Shown: positions 1 to 9,398 of the stretch, piece after piece
Layout of the letters: each line of letters starts with the position of its first letter
Numbering within the stretch: position 1 is the first letter of the stretch
Source: Leptospira terpstrae serovar Hualin str. LT 11-33 = ATCC 700639
GTDB lineage: Bacteria > Spirochaetota > Leptospiria > Leptospirales > Leptospiraceae
Reading direction: 5' to 3'
Assembly: GCF_000332495.1 (NCBI RefSeq)
Contig: NZ_AOGW02000018.1
Coordinates: 188,501 to 252,500, forward strand
DNA: 64,000 nt
Program-made: the position numbers and the translations under genes
The notes under the pieces: generated by a model
Databases searched by the model: none
What the model was told of the DNA's origin: nothing
What the model saw: only the letters and a program-made list of their open reading frames with translations

Positions 1-2688
1 GGTTTCTGCTCGTTTGAATTCTTTGTTTTCCCCATCGGAATAGGGGACTGGTGCATCAAATAGGCGGACTCCATCGGGTCCCATAAGAGATTTCCTAATG
101 ATCGAAAGGTGGGTTTCTACTTCCCTTTCATTTAAAACTTCTGATAAAATTCCATAAATCATAGGTAGGACACTGTAATGGATTCCCGTTTTAGTATCCG
201 ATGGATGTAAGTAGAATTTTTGCGAACCATCGTCTGAAAAATATCGTAATCCAGTAAGAATACCATCTTCCATACAGTATTCTTTGATATTTTCTTCCAA
301 TTGGATTTGTTCGGTTTCGAAGTTTTTTTTACTTATTGAATTTTCTGTTAGGTGGTAAATTTGACAAAGTGCTTTGTAAGTGATGGATTGTAATTCAGCA
401 GTCCAAGTGCTCACAGCATGAGTTCGAAACTCATCGCGTACCGGTTGTAATGAATCATTCCAGTCTCCATTTCCATAGAGAGGAAGTTTGGTTGAGGGAT
501 ACAAACGATCATTCATGAGGGCAATGGTTTGATCTATGGCCTGAAGGATAGTTCTAGATTTTTGGCGGTGGGGACCACTCGTGATTTCTTTTAGAAAATC
601 CAAATCTTTGGTTCGTTCTAAATAAGAGGATAACGCAAGGATGGGCCAATAAATGATATCCCCATGGGAATCACTGGCTCTAATCATTTGGTCACGGGGG
701 TAAAGCATAAACCACTGTGGCCAATCTCCATCTTCATTTTGTTCTTGGAATACATGATATAGTAAACTGCGGCAGGAATCAAATTCTCCCTTTGCGAGTA
801 AAAATTCGAAGGCCCCTTGGCATACATCTCTTGTACCCCAGCCTCCTCCTGAATATTGTTCGAGTCCTCTCGGGTTTAAATAGTGGATGCGTGCATTTTG
901 TTCAAACCAAGGAAGAATTTCCTGAATTTGTAGTAAGGAATGAAATTCTTTATTCGGAATTTTCTGATCAGTAGAAAACGAAGGTAAGGCAAGTGTTGAA
1001 CTTTTGGGAATCTCTGTTGTTTTGATAGAGGATTGAAAATTACCTTGGATAGTGAATTGTAATTGAGAGTCCACTTGCACTCTTACGGTAAGATAGGACT
1101 GGTTTCTTGAAAGTCCATCGGGAAACAACATTCGATCATCAGAGATTTCCCAAGTGTTTAGACTTTCGGATTCAATAGAAAATCCCTTTCCATCTAATCT
1201 TTGATAAATGGATGATTCGTGGTTCGGTTGGATGTGAATTTTCGAATCATTTTTATCAAAAATCGGAGGTTTTTTTAAGGCACCGTTATCACCATCAAGT
1301 GCGATATGAAAAGAAAGAATATAGTTTCTCGGCTTAGATTCATTCGTTGTAAGTTGAAAATTAATTTTATGATCAACTGTTGTTTCGACTTGAATTCGTA
1401 AAATTTCCTTTTCCCATTGGTAAATCCATTCCATCCGATAGGGTTCCATGATTAGAAGTGATGGGGAACCGAGGAGTGCAAATCTATTCTCTTCTTCTCT
1501 AAAAATACGAAACCCATAGGATTGAAATAATCCAATATAACTATGGTTTCGTGAAAGGTACTGATTGATACTGGTATGACCTTCTGTAAGTTGGGATAAA
1601 AAAATTCCCTTGTAATAACAGGTTGTGGTAAGGGAGGGTTCGTTTGGTCCCACCGGGTATCCTGTGCGTAGGATTTGTCCATGGGGACGTAAGCAAAGGG
1701 AATCTTTTTCTTTTAACACAACATGCTTGAATTTCTCTGTAAAAAAAGATAGGATTGAACCCGTTTCACTTCGTTCGACCTCTCTCCAAGGATTGGGGAA
1801 AAATGATTTTAGATTCAATTCGGTTGCTTCGTCACCTTCTTTTTGTTTGGCGAAAGTAAATAAACTCGGGATTGGTTTGGAAAAAACTGTCTCTGTAATT
1901 TCGGCTAGATTCCAGTCTATGATGGTTTTTTGAATGAAGCCTTCTTTGTCTGTAAAAGAATTAAGGGTATCTAGATTCGGGAATAGAGAACCATAAAAAG
2001 AAGTAACTTGAAACTCTTTAGGTTTTAGGGTCATAACCTCCCTTTCTAATCCAATGATAGAATGTTCGCCTTGTCTTCGTTTGCCGAGAAAAGGTTGGTA
2101 TAGTCCATCTGGAAATAGATCCAGTCCATCAGTAACATAAGAGCGAATAGGTGAAGAGCTAAATATGAAACTAGCAGGATGGTTTCCAGATACTAATTCA
2201 TTTTGTCTGGATAAAATTCCATAACCATAATCTTTTGTAAAAACAGGTTCGTGGTGGATGTAGTGGCAGACAAAATATTCATTGAGTCGGGAAGAAGAAT
2301 ATTCGCAAATTCCTATATCCTGCACATAAACCAAATCACAGAGTATTGGTTGTTCCTTTTGGTTTGTGAGTTCGACTCGGTATCTCCATATGGGTTTGTC
2401 TGGATGGATTTCTAAATACAAATTGTAATCAATCTCCTGACAAGTTCCTTTCGAAAGATAAACAGATTTAGAAATTTGGAACTGGGATTTTGATTTCGGT
2501 CCCAGTAAAGGGAAAACCAAAAATTTTTTTTTTGTGTGAATCCTTAAATAAATATTACTCACACTGGGTTCCATTTCATTGCCAAGATACAGGTTGACTA
2601 GTAGGTCCTGGAAACGAAGGGAATGTATATTCCCGTTGGATAAAAAATGAATTTTTAGACCGGAATGGTTTTGAATGGTTTGGATCAT
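1..2688 (-). CDS. GH94-type glycoside phosphorylase, 3' end outside window
   Basis: An uninterrupted minus-strand frame of 896 codons starts at ATG 2688 and runs off the left edge without a stop. Around residue 617 it carries WGTRDVCQG (811-840), and at 454-468 GDWND, both typical of family GH94 (cellobiose/chitobiose phosphorylases and the phosphorylase part of cyclic beta-glucan synthases). The Asp after Trp-Asn in GDWND (about residue 745) matches the family's general acid. The family cleaves a beta-glycosidic bond with phosphate to give a sugar 1-phosphate. The N-terminal half (LGNEMEP, many aromatic strands) fits the beta-sandwich domain of the family. No signal peptide is seen, so it is probably cytoplasmic. 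Its ATG overlaps the TGA of the ABC-like gene (ATGA at 2685-2688), implying translational coupling. The substrate cannot be told from sequence. Confidence 0.8.
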   Translation of the reverse strand, partial: MIQTIQNHSGLKIHFLSNGNIHSLRFQDLLVNLYLGNEMEPSVSNIYLRIHTKKKFLVFPLLGPKSKSQFQISKSVYLSKGTCQEIDYNLYLEIHPDKPIWRYRVELTNQKEQPILCDLVYVQDIGICEYSSSRLNEYFVCHYIHHEPVFTKDYGYGILSRQNELVSGNHPASFIFSSSPIRSYVTDGLDLFPDGLYQPFLGKRRQGEHSIIGLEREVMTLKPKEFQVTSFYGSLFPNLDTLNSFTDKEGFIQKTIIDWNLAEITETVFSKPIPSLFTFAKQKEGDEATELNLKSFFPNPWREVERSETGSILSFFTEKFKHVVLKEKDSLCLRPHGQILRTGYPVGPNEPSLTTTCYYKGIFLSQLTEGHTSINQYLSRNHSYIGLFQSYGFRIFREEENRFALLGSPSLLIMEPYRMEWIYQWEKEILRIQVETTVDHKINFQLTTNESKPRNYILSFHIALDGDNGALKKPPIFDKNDSKIHIQPNHESSIYQRLDGKGFSIESESLNTWEISDDRMLFPDGLSRNQSYLTVRVQVDSQLQFTIQGNFQSSIKTTEIPKSSTLALPSFSTDQKIPNKEFHSLLQIQEILPWFEQNARIHYLNPRGLEQYSGGGWGTRDVCQGAFEFLLAKGEFDSCRSLLYHVFQEQNEDGDWPQWFMLYPRDQMIRASDSHGDIIYWPILALSSYLERTKDLDFLKEITSGPHRQKSRTILQAIDQTIALMNDRLYPSTKLPLYGNGDWNDSLQPVRDEFRTHAVSTWTAELQSITYKALCQIYHLTENSISKKNFETEQIQLEENIKEYCMEDGILTGLRYFSDDGSQKFYLHPSDTKTGIHYSVLPMIYGILSEVLNEREVETHLSIIRKSLMGPDGVRLFDAPVPYSDGENKEFKRAET

Positions 2689-4391
2689 AAGTTAGTGTGC
2701 GTAATGTGAAGTGGGGAAAGAGTCCATTTTCCAAAGTGAGAAATGTTTAGATGGTAGTCGTATTCCAAAACAGTTTCTTCGTCTTTTGCTATGACAACTG
2801 TCGAGACTCCCAGTCTGTGAAATAACTTTAAGAGTTTAGAGATTTCAAACTTACCCAAACTGGAGCCTGGTCTGTCGAGGACCAGAAACTTTGGTTTCAC
2901 AAAAAGAATACGAATCACTGCAATTTTATATTTTTCAGCTAACGAGAGTTCTTCGTCCCATTCTTTTAATGCCCTGATTCCACCAAACCTACGCACCAAA
3001 GACTCAAGGCCCATATTTTTGAGTTCTTTGAGAATTTCTGCATCTGATACTTCTAAGTTCATATAAGCAGGTACAATGACATTGCGAAGTCTGCCAGGAG
3101 GAAGATAGGGTTGTTCAGGAAGAAAAAGGATCTCCTCCCAGTTGGGTTTTAATATCTTTCCTTCGGTGTGATTGCTAATATTGGCAATGGAACGAAATAA
3201 ACTAAGTTTCACTGTTTCATCAAGAGATGTGATAAGCCACCGTTCATTTCGATGGATGGTTAGTTGAAGATTGTCTACCAGAAGTTTCGATTTATCATTC
3301 GAATACAATGTGAAATTTTCAAAAACAATGGCTTCTTCATTGAAATTTGATTCTCTTGCAGTTTTGGATTCTGTTTCTGCAAGTAACATGGCGGTATCAA
3401 GAGAATGCAATCGTTTGACAACGGCGGAAAATGCAGAGATGGATTGGAATTGTGTGACGATCAAGGAAAAGGCATTGAGTAAAGTAGTAAAGGCAAGAGC
3501 TGCTTGTGTAATCACTCCAAATTCAATTTCTCCTCTCATATAACTTGGTGCAATGATAAACATCGGTATAATTTGAATGAAGTAATTATAGTTATTTGTG
3601 AATAAGCTGAGTCGAAGGTTTACTGAAATAAGTTTTCTAAAGTTATTCACTAACTTTCGAAGTCTTGATTTTAATCTTACGGACATCCGTGCTTCTCTGT
3701 GGGTGACGGCAATGGATTCTGCATGTTGGCGAATATGGAGTAAGTCCGCCCTGTAACTTGCTTCCATATCCAATTGATCATAGTTGATACGAATGAGAGA
3801 TTTTCCAAGAAAGATTGTAGATATAGTTCCTGCCAAAGCATAAGCAACCGCTACGAGAAAGAGAGCTGGATTTATACTCCAAAGAACTCCTGAAAATGAA
3901 ATGGCCGAAAAAACTCCACCTATAAAGAGTAAGGTGAAAGAGATAGTGGTAGTTGTGAATGATTTGACATCATCTGTAATCCTTTGGTCTGGATTTTCGA
4001 TGCCAGTTATACCAATGATTTGATGGTAGGTTCTTTCTGTTAAATAATTTTCTGTCAATCTCCATGTGAGTTGTTCGCGCCAAAGGATACCAAGTCTTTC
4101 TTCCGCATACCGATAAACAGACCCAATGGCAGAAGAAATTAAAAATACAAAGGCATATAGTAACGCATTTGTGTAAAAGGCGTTTGGATTTTTTTGTTCT
4201 ATAGAAGAGATAAAATCTCTTCCCACATAACTATTGATCACATTAAAAAAATTAAACAAAATCACAAGGATTACCAGTGTGATCCCATAACGAATCGCAG
4301 TTGGACCTTGTTTTGATTGTATGAGTTGTTTTGTGATACTGGATAGACGTAGCCAGTTTTGGGATATATTGGATTTTGATTTTGAAAACAT
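2685..4391 (-). CDS. SbmA/YddA-like ABC protein with degenerate ATPase motifs
   Basis: 568 residues. An N-terminal membrane domain (hydrophobic segments near residues 33-55, 72-92, 148-172, 173-195, 270-282, 290-315) has the ABC_membrane_2 pattern (YVGRDF, RYAEERL, NPDQRITDD, YRADLLHIR) of SbmA/BacA/YddA peptide and vitamin B12 transporters. A nucleotide-binding domain follows (about 354-555). Its fold markers survive (LFLPEQPYLPPGRLR, KFLVLD). The catalytic ones do not: the Walker A position reads SLDETVKLSLF (about 389-399) with no GKS/T, the signature reads LSLAEK instead of LSGGE, and the Walker B glutamate is Arg (VLDRPGSSL, about 504-512). It is therefore unlikely to hydrolyse ATP. The frame is intact and overlaps GH94 by 4 nt, so this is not simple decay. 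It could be a proton-driven BacA-like exporter that kept a regulatory NBD. Membrane fold certain, substrate unknown. Confidence 0.85.
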   Translation of the reverse strand: MFSKSKSNISQNWLRLSSITKQLIQSKQGPTAIRYGITLVILVILFNFFNVINSYVGRDFISSIEQKNPNAFYTNALLYAFVFLISSAIGSVYRYAEERLGILWREQLTWRLTENYLTERTYHQIIGITGIENPDQRITDDVKSFTTTTISFTLLFIGGVFSAISFSGVLWSINPALFLVAVAYALAGTISTIFLGKSLIRINYDQLDMEASYRADLLHIRQHAESIAVTHREARMSVRLKSRLRKLVNNFRKLISVNLRLSLFTNNYNYFIQIIPMFIIAPSYMRGEIEFGVITQAALAFTTLLNAFSLIVTQFQSISAFSAVVKRLHSLDTAMLLAETESKTARESNFNEEAIVFENFTLYSNDKSKLLVDNLQLTIHRNERWLITSLDETVKLSLFRSIANISNHTEGKILKPNWEEILFLPEQPYLPPGRLRNVIVPAYMNLEVSDAEILKELKNMGLESLVRRFGGIRALKEWDEELSLAEKYKIAVIRILFVKPKFLVLDRPGSSLGKFEISKLLKLFHRLGVSTVVIAKDEETVLEYDYHLNISHFGKWTLSPLHITHTNL

Positions 4392-4441
4392 GGATACTTA
4401 TCTAATGAAACGATTTAGTCCCTAACAAAAGCAAGATCCTT

Positions 4442-5800
4442 TTATGATTCAATGGTTTCTATGGTTAGATCCGTGATGGCTTGGGTCCAAATGGATTCTA
4501 AACTAGGATTCCACTCCGAAGGAAGATTTTCACGTAAAGAAGAAAGAAGGATGGGAAGTAGTTTCGGAAATTCTTTTTTTGTTATGCCTAGGGATTCATA
4601 AATGTTTGCGAGTTTTGAAACTTCTTTTTTTACCGAGATGGGATTCCCTAATTTTTCTATGATAGATTCGATCGAGTTTAAAAACTCCTCCGAGGAAATG
4701 GGAGATTCATTGTCTCCTTCACGTTGGTTCTCTGTCACGTTTTCCATGGAAAAGTTTTTTAATTTATCAATATAACTATCAATCCAATGAGGATTGTATT
4801 CTAATACATGATCAAATGATTTTTGAATTTCTAAGATAGGATCCGGTTTTTTAAATCCAAGGACAGAGTAGGCTGTCATTTTATCTGTTTTTCCGCGAAG
4901 CCTTGTGATCACTTTTTTGTTCACAGAAAGGGAGGATCCAACTAAATTATAGATTTCATCCGAGACCAAAAATTGAGTATTGGTTTTTTTATTCAATGCC
5001 TCCAAGCGGCTAGCCACATTGACTGTGTCTCCAAGAACCGTTTGGCTTTTGTATTCCGAATGACCAATGTCCCCATAAATCACATTCCCGGCATGAAGGC
5101 CAATGCGAATCTCAAAACTAAAATTAAACCGATCTTTCATTTCTAAATTGAATTTTTTTAACTGATCAAACATACGTAGACAAGCTCGGATGGCCGAATG
5201 AATGGTCTCACGTTTTGTTTCTTTCAGACCTTCTTCGTTTGTAGTTTTTAGTTGGTCTTTGTTTTGGATTTGGAAAAAAGCCAATATTCCATCTCCAATA
5301 AATTTATCGATTCCTCCTCCATTGTTTAGGATGGGTTCACTCATTTCTTGAAAAAAGCGGTTGAGAACAAAGACTACATCATAGGGAAGACTTGCCTCGG
5401 TGAAGGAAGTAAAACCTTTGATATCAAGAAAGAGAATTACCGCATAACACTCTTCTCCCGTTTTTGAAGATTTGGATTCACTCGTCACTGTTTTTAAATC
5501 TTTATTGTCTTTAATGATCCTTCGCAGTGTAACATCCCCAAAAACTTCGGTTTGGCAAGCGAGTCGAATTTCAGAAGGCCAACCTTTCCTGTCTGCAAGA
5601 GTTTGTTCTCTTTCATTTCGTGAACTCAGATGGTCTAGACCATCGGTGATAAAAACCCGACATGTTGTACATTTTGCATTTCCTCCGCAGAGGTGGTAGA
5701 GTGGGTAATCGTGTTTTAGTGCTGTTTCAAGGATGGTGGCTCCTCGTTTGTTCGTTTCTAGGGGAAAATTTTCTTTGTCTTCGAAGGTAACAATGGACAT
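4442..5800 (-). CDS. Class III adenylate cyclase with N-terminal 2Fe-2S ferredoxin domain
   Basis: 452 residues. Residues 1-95 form an adrenodoxin-type [2Fe-2S] domain with Cys38, Cys44, Cys47 and Cys82 (CX5CX2CX34C). Residues 118-305 are a class III nucleotide cyclase: metal Asp126 (LDIKGFTSF) and Asp170 (FIGDG), purine-selecting Lys166 and Thr254, and transition-state Asn260 and Arg264 (NVASR). The Lys/Thr pair predicts ATP as substrate, hence cAMP; this is inference from the family. Residues 320-452 are a helical tail I do not recognise. No membrane segment, so cytosolic. ATG 5800 has GGTG about 5 nt upstream. It lies 50 nt upstream of the ABC-like gene and probably heads that operon. Redox control of the cyclase through the cluster is the obvious hypothesis. 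Confidence 0.9.
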   Translation of the reverse strand: MSIVTFEDKENFPLETNKRGATILETALKHDYPLYHLCGGNAKCTTCRVFITDGLDHLSSRNEREQTLADRKGWPSEIRLACQTEVFGDVTLRRIIKDNKDLKTVTSESKSSKTGEECYAVILFLDIKGFTSFTEASLPYDVVFVLNRFFQEMSEPILNNGGGIDKFIGDGILAFFQIQNKDQLKTTNEEGLKETKRETIHSAIRACLRMFDQLKKFNLEMKDRFNFSFEIRIGLHAGNVIYGDIGHSEYKSQTVLGDTVNVASRLEALNKKTNTQFLVSDEIYNLVGSSLSVNKKVITRLRGKTDKMTAYSVLGFKKPDPILEIQKSFDHVLEYNPHWIDSYIDKLKNFSMENVTENQREGDNESPISSEEFLNSIESIIEKLGNPISVKKEVSKLANIYESLGITKKEFPKLLPILLSSLRENLPSEWNPSLESIWTQAITDLTIETIES

Positions 5801-5912
5801 GAATCACCACGCTTTTAAGTAATTTAAGAATCCCTCCTTTCACAAGTGAGGGCAAGTCGGAAAATTTAAGGATTAGGGAAATTTGAACTGATTTTTGTCA
5901 AAACCGATAAAA

Positions 5913-5929
5913 AACTAATTGCATTAGTT
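5913..5929. promoter_or_regulatory. Palindromic operator O1, probable TetR site
   Basis: Perfect inverted repeat AACTAAT-TGC-ATTAGTT. It is nearly identical to the palindrome 22 bp downstream, and the two-gene operon behind it ends with a TetR-family gene. Centre-to-centre spacing of 22 bp is about two helical turns, so two dimers would sit on the same DNA face. Assignment to the TetR protein is inference from context. Confidence 0.75.
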
Positions 5930-5933
5930 AAAT

Positions 5934-5952
5934 AAACTAATATCATTAGTTT
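5934..5952. promoter_or_regulatory. Palindromic operator O2 abutting a start codon
   Basis: Perfect inverted repeat AAACTAAT-ATC-ATTAGTTT, ending one base before the ATG at 5954. It shares both arms with O1. Its position means a bound repressor would cover the transcription start region; in RNA the arms could also pair immediately before the start codon. No Shine-Dalgarno sequence is visible between it and the ATG. Confidence 0.75.
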
Positions 5953-5953
5953 T

Positions 5954-6844
5954 ATGAAAGAACGCTACTACAAACTCAGCATTTTATTTCCCATTTTGTT
6001 TCCCTTCCTTTTTTGGATGGATGGTTCTTTGATGGGATCTCCAATTTCCACATCTTACTTTCAGACTAAGGAAGGCAAAATTGCCTATACACAAACCGGG
6101 GTTGGAAAACGAAACTTGATCCTACTCCCTGGAATTGGAGACCGAAAAGAAAGTTACTCCGAAGTGGCAGAACTTTTAGCAAAAGAGAATTCTGTTTATA
6201 GTTTTGACTTACGAGGACTTGGGGAATCCGACGTTAGTTTTTCTTCCTATGGTCCGAAAGAAACAGCGGAAGATATTCTAAGTTTTATCCGAGAGAAAGA
6301 TCTACAAAATGTATACATTGTTGCCAATTCTATGACTGCGGCCTCTGCCGTATACATTCGTTCTATGGAAAATAGGAGAGTTCTTGGCCTTGTATTGTCT
6401 GGTCCTTTTGTTCGAGACAAAGCACCTTTATCTTTTGGTATGAAGATGCTTGTCCAACTGGCGTTTCGTGGCCCCTGGGGGCCCAGTGCTTGGGTATCAT
6501 TTTATGAATCACTTTTTCCATTACATCCACCCAAGGATTTAAAAGAAAGGTCTGAAAAACTAAAGAACAATTTGTCGGAAGATGGTCGTATGGCGGCTGT
6601 TAGATCCATGTTATTGGCATCAAAAACAGAATGTGAGCCGGCATTAAATTTGGTTACGGGAAATGTGATCGTGGTGATGGGAACAAAAGATCCTGATTTT
6701 GAATCACCAGAAGAAGAGGCCCATTGGATTGGGACTAAATTAAGTGGAGAGGTGCGTATGTATGAAGGAGTAGGTCACTATCCTTTTGCGGAAAATCCAA
6801 TTCGCTTTTCTTCCGACGTACAGCAGTTATGGCAAAAAAAGTAA
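5954..6844 (+). CDS. Exported alpha/beta hydrolase
   Basis: 296 residues. A hydrophobic N-terminus (about residues 8-28) acts as signal peptide or anchor. Then comes an alpha/beta hydrolase fold: ILLPGIGDRKES (oxyanion region), FDLRGLGESD, nucleophile elbow VANSMTA with Ser126, acid MGTKDPDF, and His in GVGHYPF. The elbow lacks both glycines of the usual GxSxG, which is uncommon. Substrate is unknown; a small ester or lactone is plausible. The ATG sits directly behind operator O2 with no Shine-Dalgarno sequence, so either the mRNA is nearly leaderless or expression is low. Its last 16 nt overlap the tetR gene, so regulator and enzyme are co-transcribed and probably autoregulated. Confidence 0.85.
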   Translation: MKERYYKLSILFPILFPFLFWMDGSLMGSPISTSYFQTKEGKIAYTQTGVGKRNLILLPGIGDRKESYSEVAELLAKENSVYSFDLRGLGESDVSFSSYGPKETAEDILSFIREKDLQNVYIVANSMTAASAVYIRSMENRRVLGLVLSGPFVRDKAPLSFGMKMLVQLAFRGPWGPSAWVSFYESLFPLHPPKDLKERSEKLKNNLSEDGRMAAVRSMLLASKTECEPALNLVTGNVIVVMGTKDPDFESPEEEAHWIGTKLSGEVRMYEGVGHYPFAENPIRFSSDVQQLWQKK

Positions 6845-7422
6845 AACACAAACCGGGCCGACCCAAAAAAGGCCAATCGTTTGCCACAAGAGAACAGATT
6901 TTCGATTCCGCATGGGAATTGATTGGGGAAGTGGGTTGGACTGAATTTCGATTGTCCCAACTCGCCGAGAATTTAGGAATTCGCACTCCTTCTCTTTACA
7001 ACCACATCCAAGACCTAGAGGAGGTGCGTTGGGAAATGAAGAGGCGTTCCTTGCAGATGTTAGGAGACAGGCTCTCTCTTAAGTTAAAAACTTCGGCCAC
7101 GGGTTCAGAGCGAATCTTTGAGTTTTTAAATGCTTACAGAAGTTTTGCGAAGTCTCATCCACAGTTTTATCCGCTGACCATTGAATCGACTGAATTTGAT
7201 CTCGAACTCAAACCTCTTGGGGACAGAATTTTGGCAGTTTGTTTGGAGGTCTTTCGGTTTCCGACTTTGGACGAAGCTTCTGTCCACAGGATTCGGATCC
7301 TACGTTCCCTTTTGCATGGGTTTATTGTCCTGGAGGAGGCGGGTGGTTTTGGTCGTAAAGAATCGATCGAGGAAAGTTTTAAGAAAATAACAGAATCATT
7401 AGAATCCGGCAGACTCTGGTAA
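6829..7422 (+). CDS. TetR-family transcriptional regulator
   Basis: 197 residues. A basic N-terminal arm (KPGRPKKGQ) precedes a TetR helix-turn-helix (about 20-66: [32 protein letters not shown]). The C-terminal ligand domain ends [18 protein letters not shown], typical of the TetR_C WHG-type subgroup. It starts inside the hydrolase gene (16 nt overlap), so the two form one operon. The paired palindromes at 5913-5952 are the probable binding sites, giving autorepression released by a ligand that the hydrolase may produce or destroy. The ligand is unknown. Confidence 0.9.
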   Translation: MAKKVKHKPGRPKKGQSFATREQIFDSAWELIGEVGWTEFRLSQLAENLGIRTPSLYNHIQDLEEVRWEMKRRSLQMLGDRLSLKLKTSATGSERIFEFLNAYRSFAKSHPQFYPLTIESTEFDLELKPLGDRILAVCLEVFRFPTLDEASVHRIRILRSLLHGFIVLEEAGGFGRKESIEESFKKITESLESGRLW

Positions 7423-7471
7423 AACTTTACTTTTCGGGAGAATGCGCGTGCGAAAACTTGGGTATAGAATT

Positions 7472-9385
7472 ATGGCAGCAATTACAATCACACTACCTGA
7501 TGGAAGTTCCAAAGAACTAGAATTGGGTAAATCCTTTTCTGATTTCATCCAAGCCCAACTGCCTTTCTTGAAAGAGAAAGCTCTTGCCGTTGTTTTGTCC
7601 GATGGTCGCACCGTTGACCTTTCCTTTGTTCCGGAGACAAACACCACGGTAAAGTTTCTCACCTTTGATGATAAAGAAGGAAAAGACGTTTTTCACCATT
7701 CCTCTGCCCACTTACTTGGTATGGCTGTGCAACGCCTTTGGTCAGAAGCTCGCCTAACGGTAGGCCCTGTGATCGAAAACGGTCCCGGTTTTTTCTTTTA
7801 TGATATTGATTTTGGTGATACCGTATTAACCCAAGAAGACCTTCCTAAAATTGAAGTCGAAATGGCAAAGATTGTAAAGGAAGATCTCGTTGTCAAAAGA
7901 TGGGAACTATCTAAAGAAGAAGCGATTGAAAAATTCAAAAAAGAAAACGAACCTTACAAAGTAGAGCTCATCCAAGGATTCGATTCCGCATCAGTTTCGT
8001 TATATGGTCAAGGCGAGTGGTATGATTTATGCCGCGGACCTCACGTGGCTCGTACGGGCCAACTGAAAGCCTTCAAACTCACCGCCATCTCTGGTGCCTA
8101 CTGGAAGGGTGATTCTAAAAACAAACAACTCACTCGTATCTATGGAGTTTCTTTCCCCACCAAAAAGCAGTTAGACGAATATATCTTTCTCATTGAAGAA
8201 GCAAAAAAAAGAGACCATAGAAAACTTGGGAAAGAACTTGATCTTTTTAGTTTCCAAGAGGAAGCTCCAGGATTTCCTTTTTGGCATCCGAAAGGAACTG
8301 TACTTTGGAACACTCTTGCTTCTTACATTCGAGAAGAATGTTTCAGACGTGGGTACCAAGAAATCAAAACTCCAGCCATTTTAAATTCCACACTTTGGAA
8401 AAAATCGGGGCATTGGGATAATTTTAAAGAAAACATGTATTTCACTGACATTGACGAAAGTGAATTCGCAGTGAAACCTATGAACTGTCCAGGCTGTTGT
8501 TTGATTTATAAATACCATATGCATTCTTATAGAGAACTTCCACTTCGTTTTATGGAACTGGGGAATGTACATAGACATGAAATGTCGGGAGTTCTTCATG
8601 GACTATTCCGAGTCCGTGCATTCACTCAAGACGATGCCCATATCTATGCACCACTTGAAAAAGTAGAATCAGAAGTAGAAGACATCATCGACTTTACTTT
8701 TGATGTGTATAAAAAATTTGGTTTTACGGAATTCAAAACTTTCATTGCGACAAGACCTGAAAAATCGCAAGGAAGCGATGAAGATTGGAACCTCGCCACA
8801 CAGGCCTTACACGATGCCCTTAAGAAAAAAGGAATCGAATATGGAATCAAAGAAGGGGATGGAGCATTCTATGGACCAAAAATTGAATTCAATATCAAAG
8901 ATTCTCTTGGAAGGTTATGGCAATGCGGAACCGTTCAAATTGACTTTTCTATGCCGAATCGTTTTGAACTCGACTTCACAGCGTCCGATGGAAAAAAACA
9001 TGCCCCTGTGATGATCCACCGAGCCATCTATGGATCATTAGAAAGATTCATTGGAATTCTTATCGAACACTTCGAAGGAAAATTCCCACTTTGGTTGAAT
9101 CCGACACAAATTCGTGTCTTAACTGTGGCAGAAACTCATAGTGATTACGCGAAAGAAGTATATCAGGATTTGGTAATGCAGGGCTTTCGCGTAGAACTTG
9201 ATGTTCGTAACGAAAAGATCGGCAGTAAAATTAGGGATTCCATCTTAAAACGAAGCAGTTACACTTTGATTTTAGGAGATAAAGAAAAAGAAGCAGGATC
9301 CATTTCTTTTCGAAGGATGGGTGAAGAGAAAACAGAAACCGTTTCACGTGATGGATTTTTGTCTCTTTTGAAGGGCGATCTTTAG
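7472..9385 (+). CDS. thrS: Threonyl-tRNA synthetase
   Basis: Charges tRNA-Thr. From the ATG at 7472 the protein is 637 residues and begins [12 protein letters not shown], the usual TGS-domain start. An in-frame ATG at 7442 would add 10 residues, but its only Shine-Dalgarno-like GGGAG (7436-7440) lies too close to it. Order: TGS domain, editing domain ([18 protein letters not shown]), class II core with zinc ligands in MNCPGCC and the later His residues, motif 2 ([18 protein letters not shown]), motif 3 ([15 protein letters not shown]), then the anticodon-binding domain. It heads the thrS-infC-rpmI-rplT translation cluster common in bacteria. Confidence 0.97.
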   Translation: MAAITITLPDGSSKELELGKSFSDFIQAQLPFLKEKALAVVLSDGRTVDLSFVPETNTTVKFLTFDDKEGKDVFHHSSAHLLGMAVQRLWSEARLTVGPVIENGPGFFFYDIDFGDTVLTQEDLPKIEVEMAKIVKEDLVVKRWELSKEEAIEKFKKENEPYKVELIQGFDSASVSLYGQGEWYDLCRGPHVARTGQLKAFKLTAISGAYWKGDSKNKQLTRIYGVSFPTKKQLDEYIFLIEEAKKRDHRKLGKELDLFSFQEEAPGFPFWHPKGTVLWNTLASYIREECFRRGYQEIKTPAILNSTLWKKSGHWDNFKENMYFTDIDESEFAVKPMNCPGCCLIYKYHMHSYRELPLRFMELGNVHRHEMSGVLHGLFRVRAFTQDDAHIYAPLEKVESEVEDIIDFTFDVYKKFGFTEFKTFIATRPEKSQGSDEDWNLATQALHDALKKKGIEYGIKEGDGAFYGPKIEFNIKDSLGRLWQCGTVQIDFSMPNRFELDFTASDGKKHAPVMIHRAIYGSLERFIGILIEHFEGKFPLWLNPTQIRVLTVAETHSDYAKEVYQDLVMQGFRVELDVRNEKIGSKIRDSILKRSSYTLILGDKEKEAGSISFRRMGEEKTETVSRDGFLSLLKGDL

Positions 9386-9398
9386 ATAAAGAAATTTC

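Noticed and set aside
717..974. 85-codon plus-strand open frame at the left edge
   Set aside because: It is antisense to the GH94 catalytic domain, which shows strong family motifs on the minus strand.
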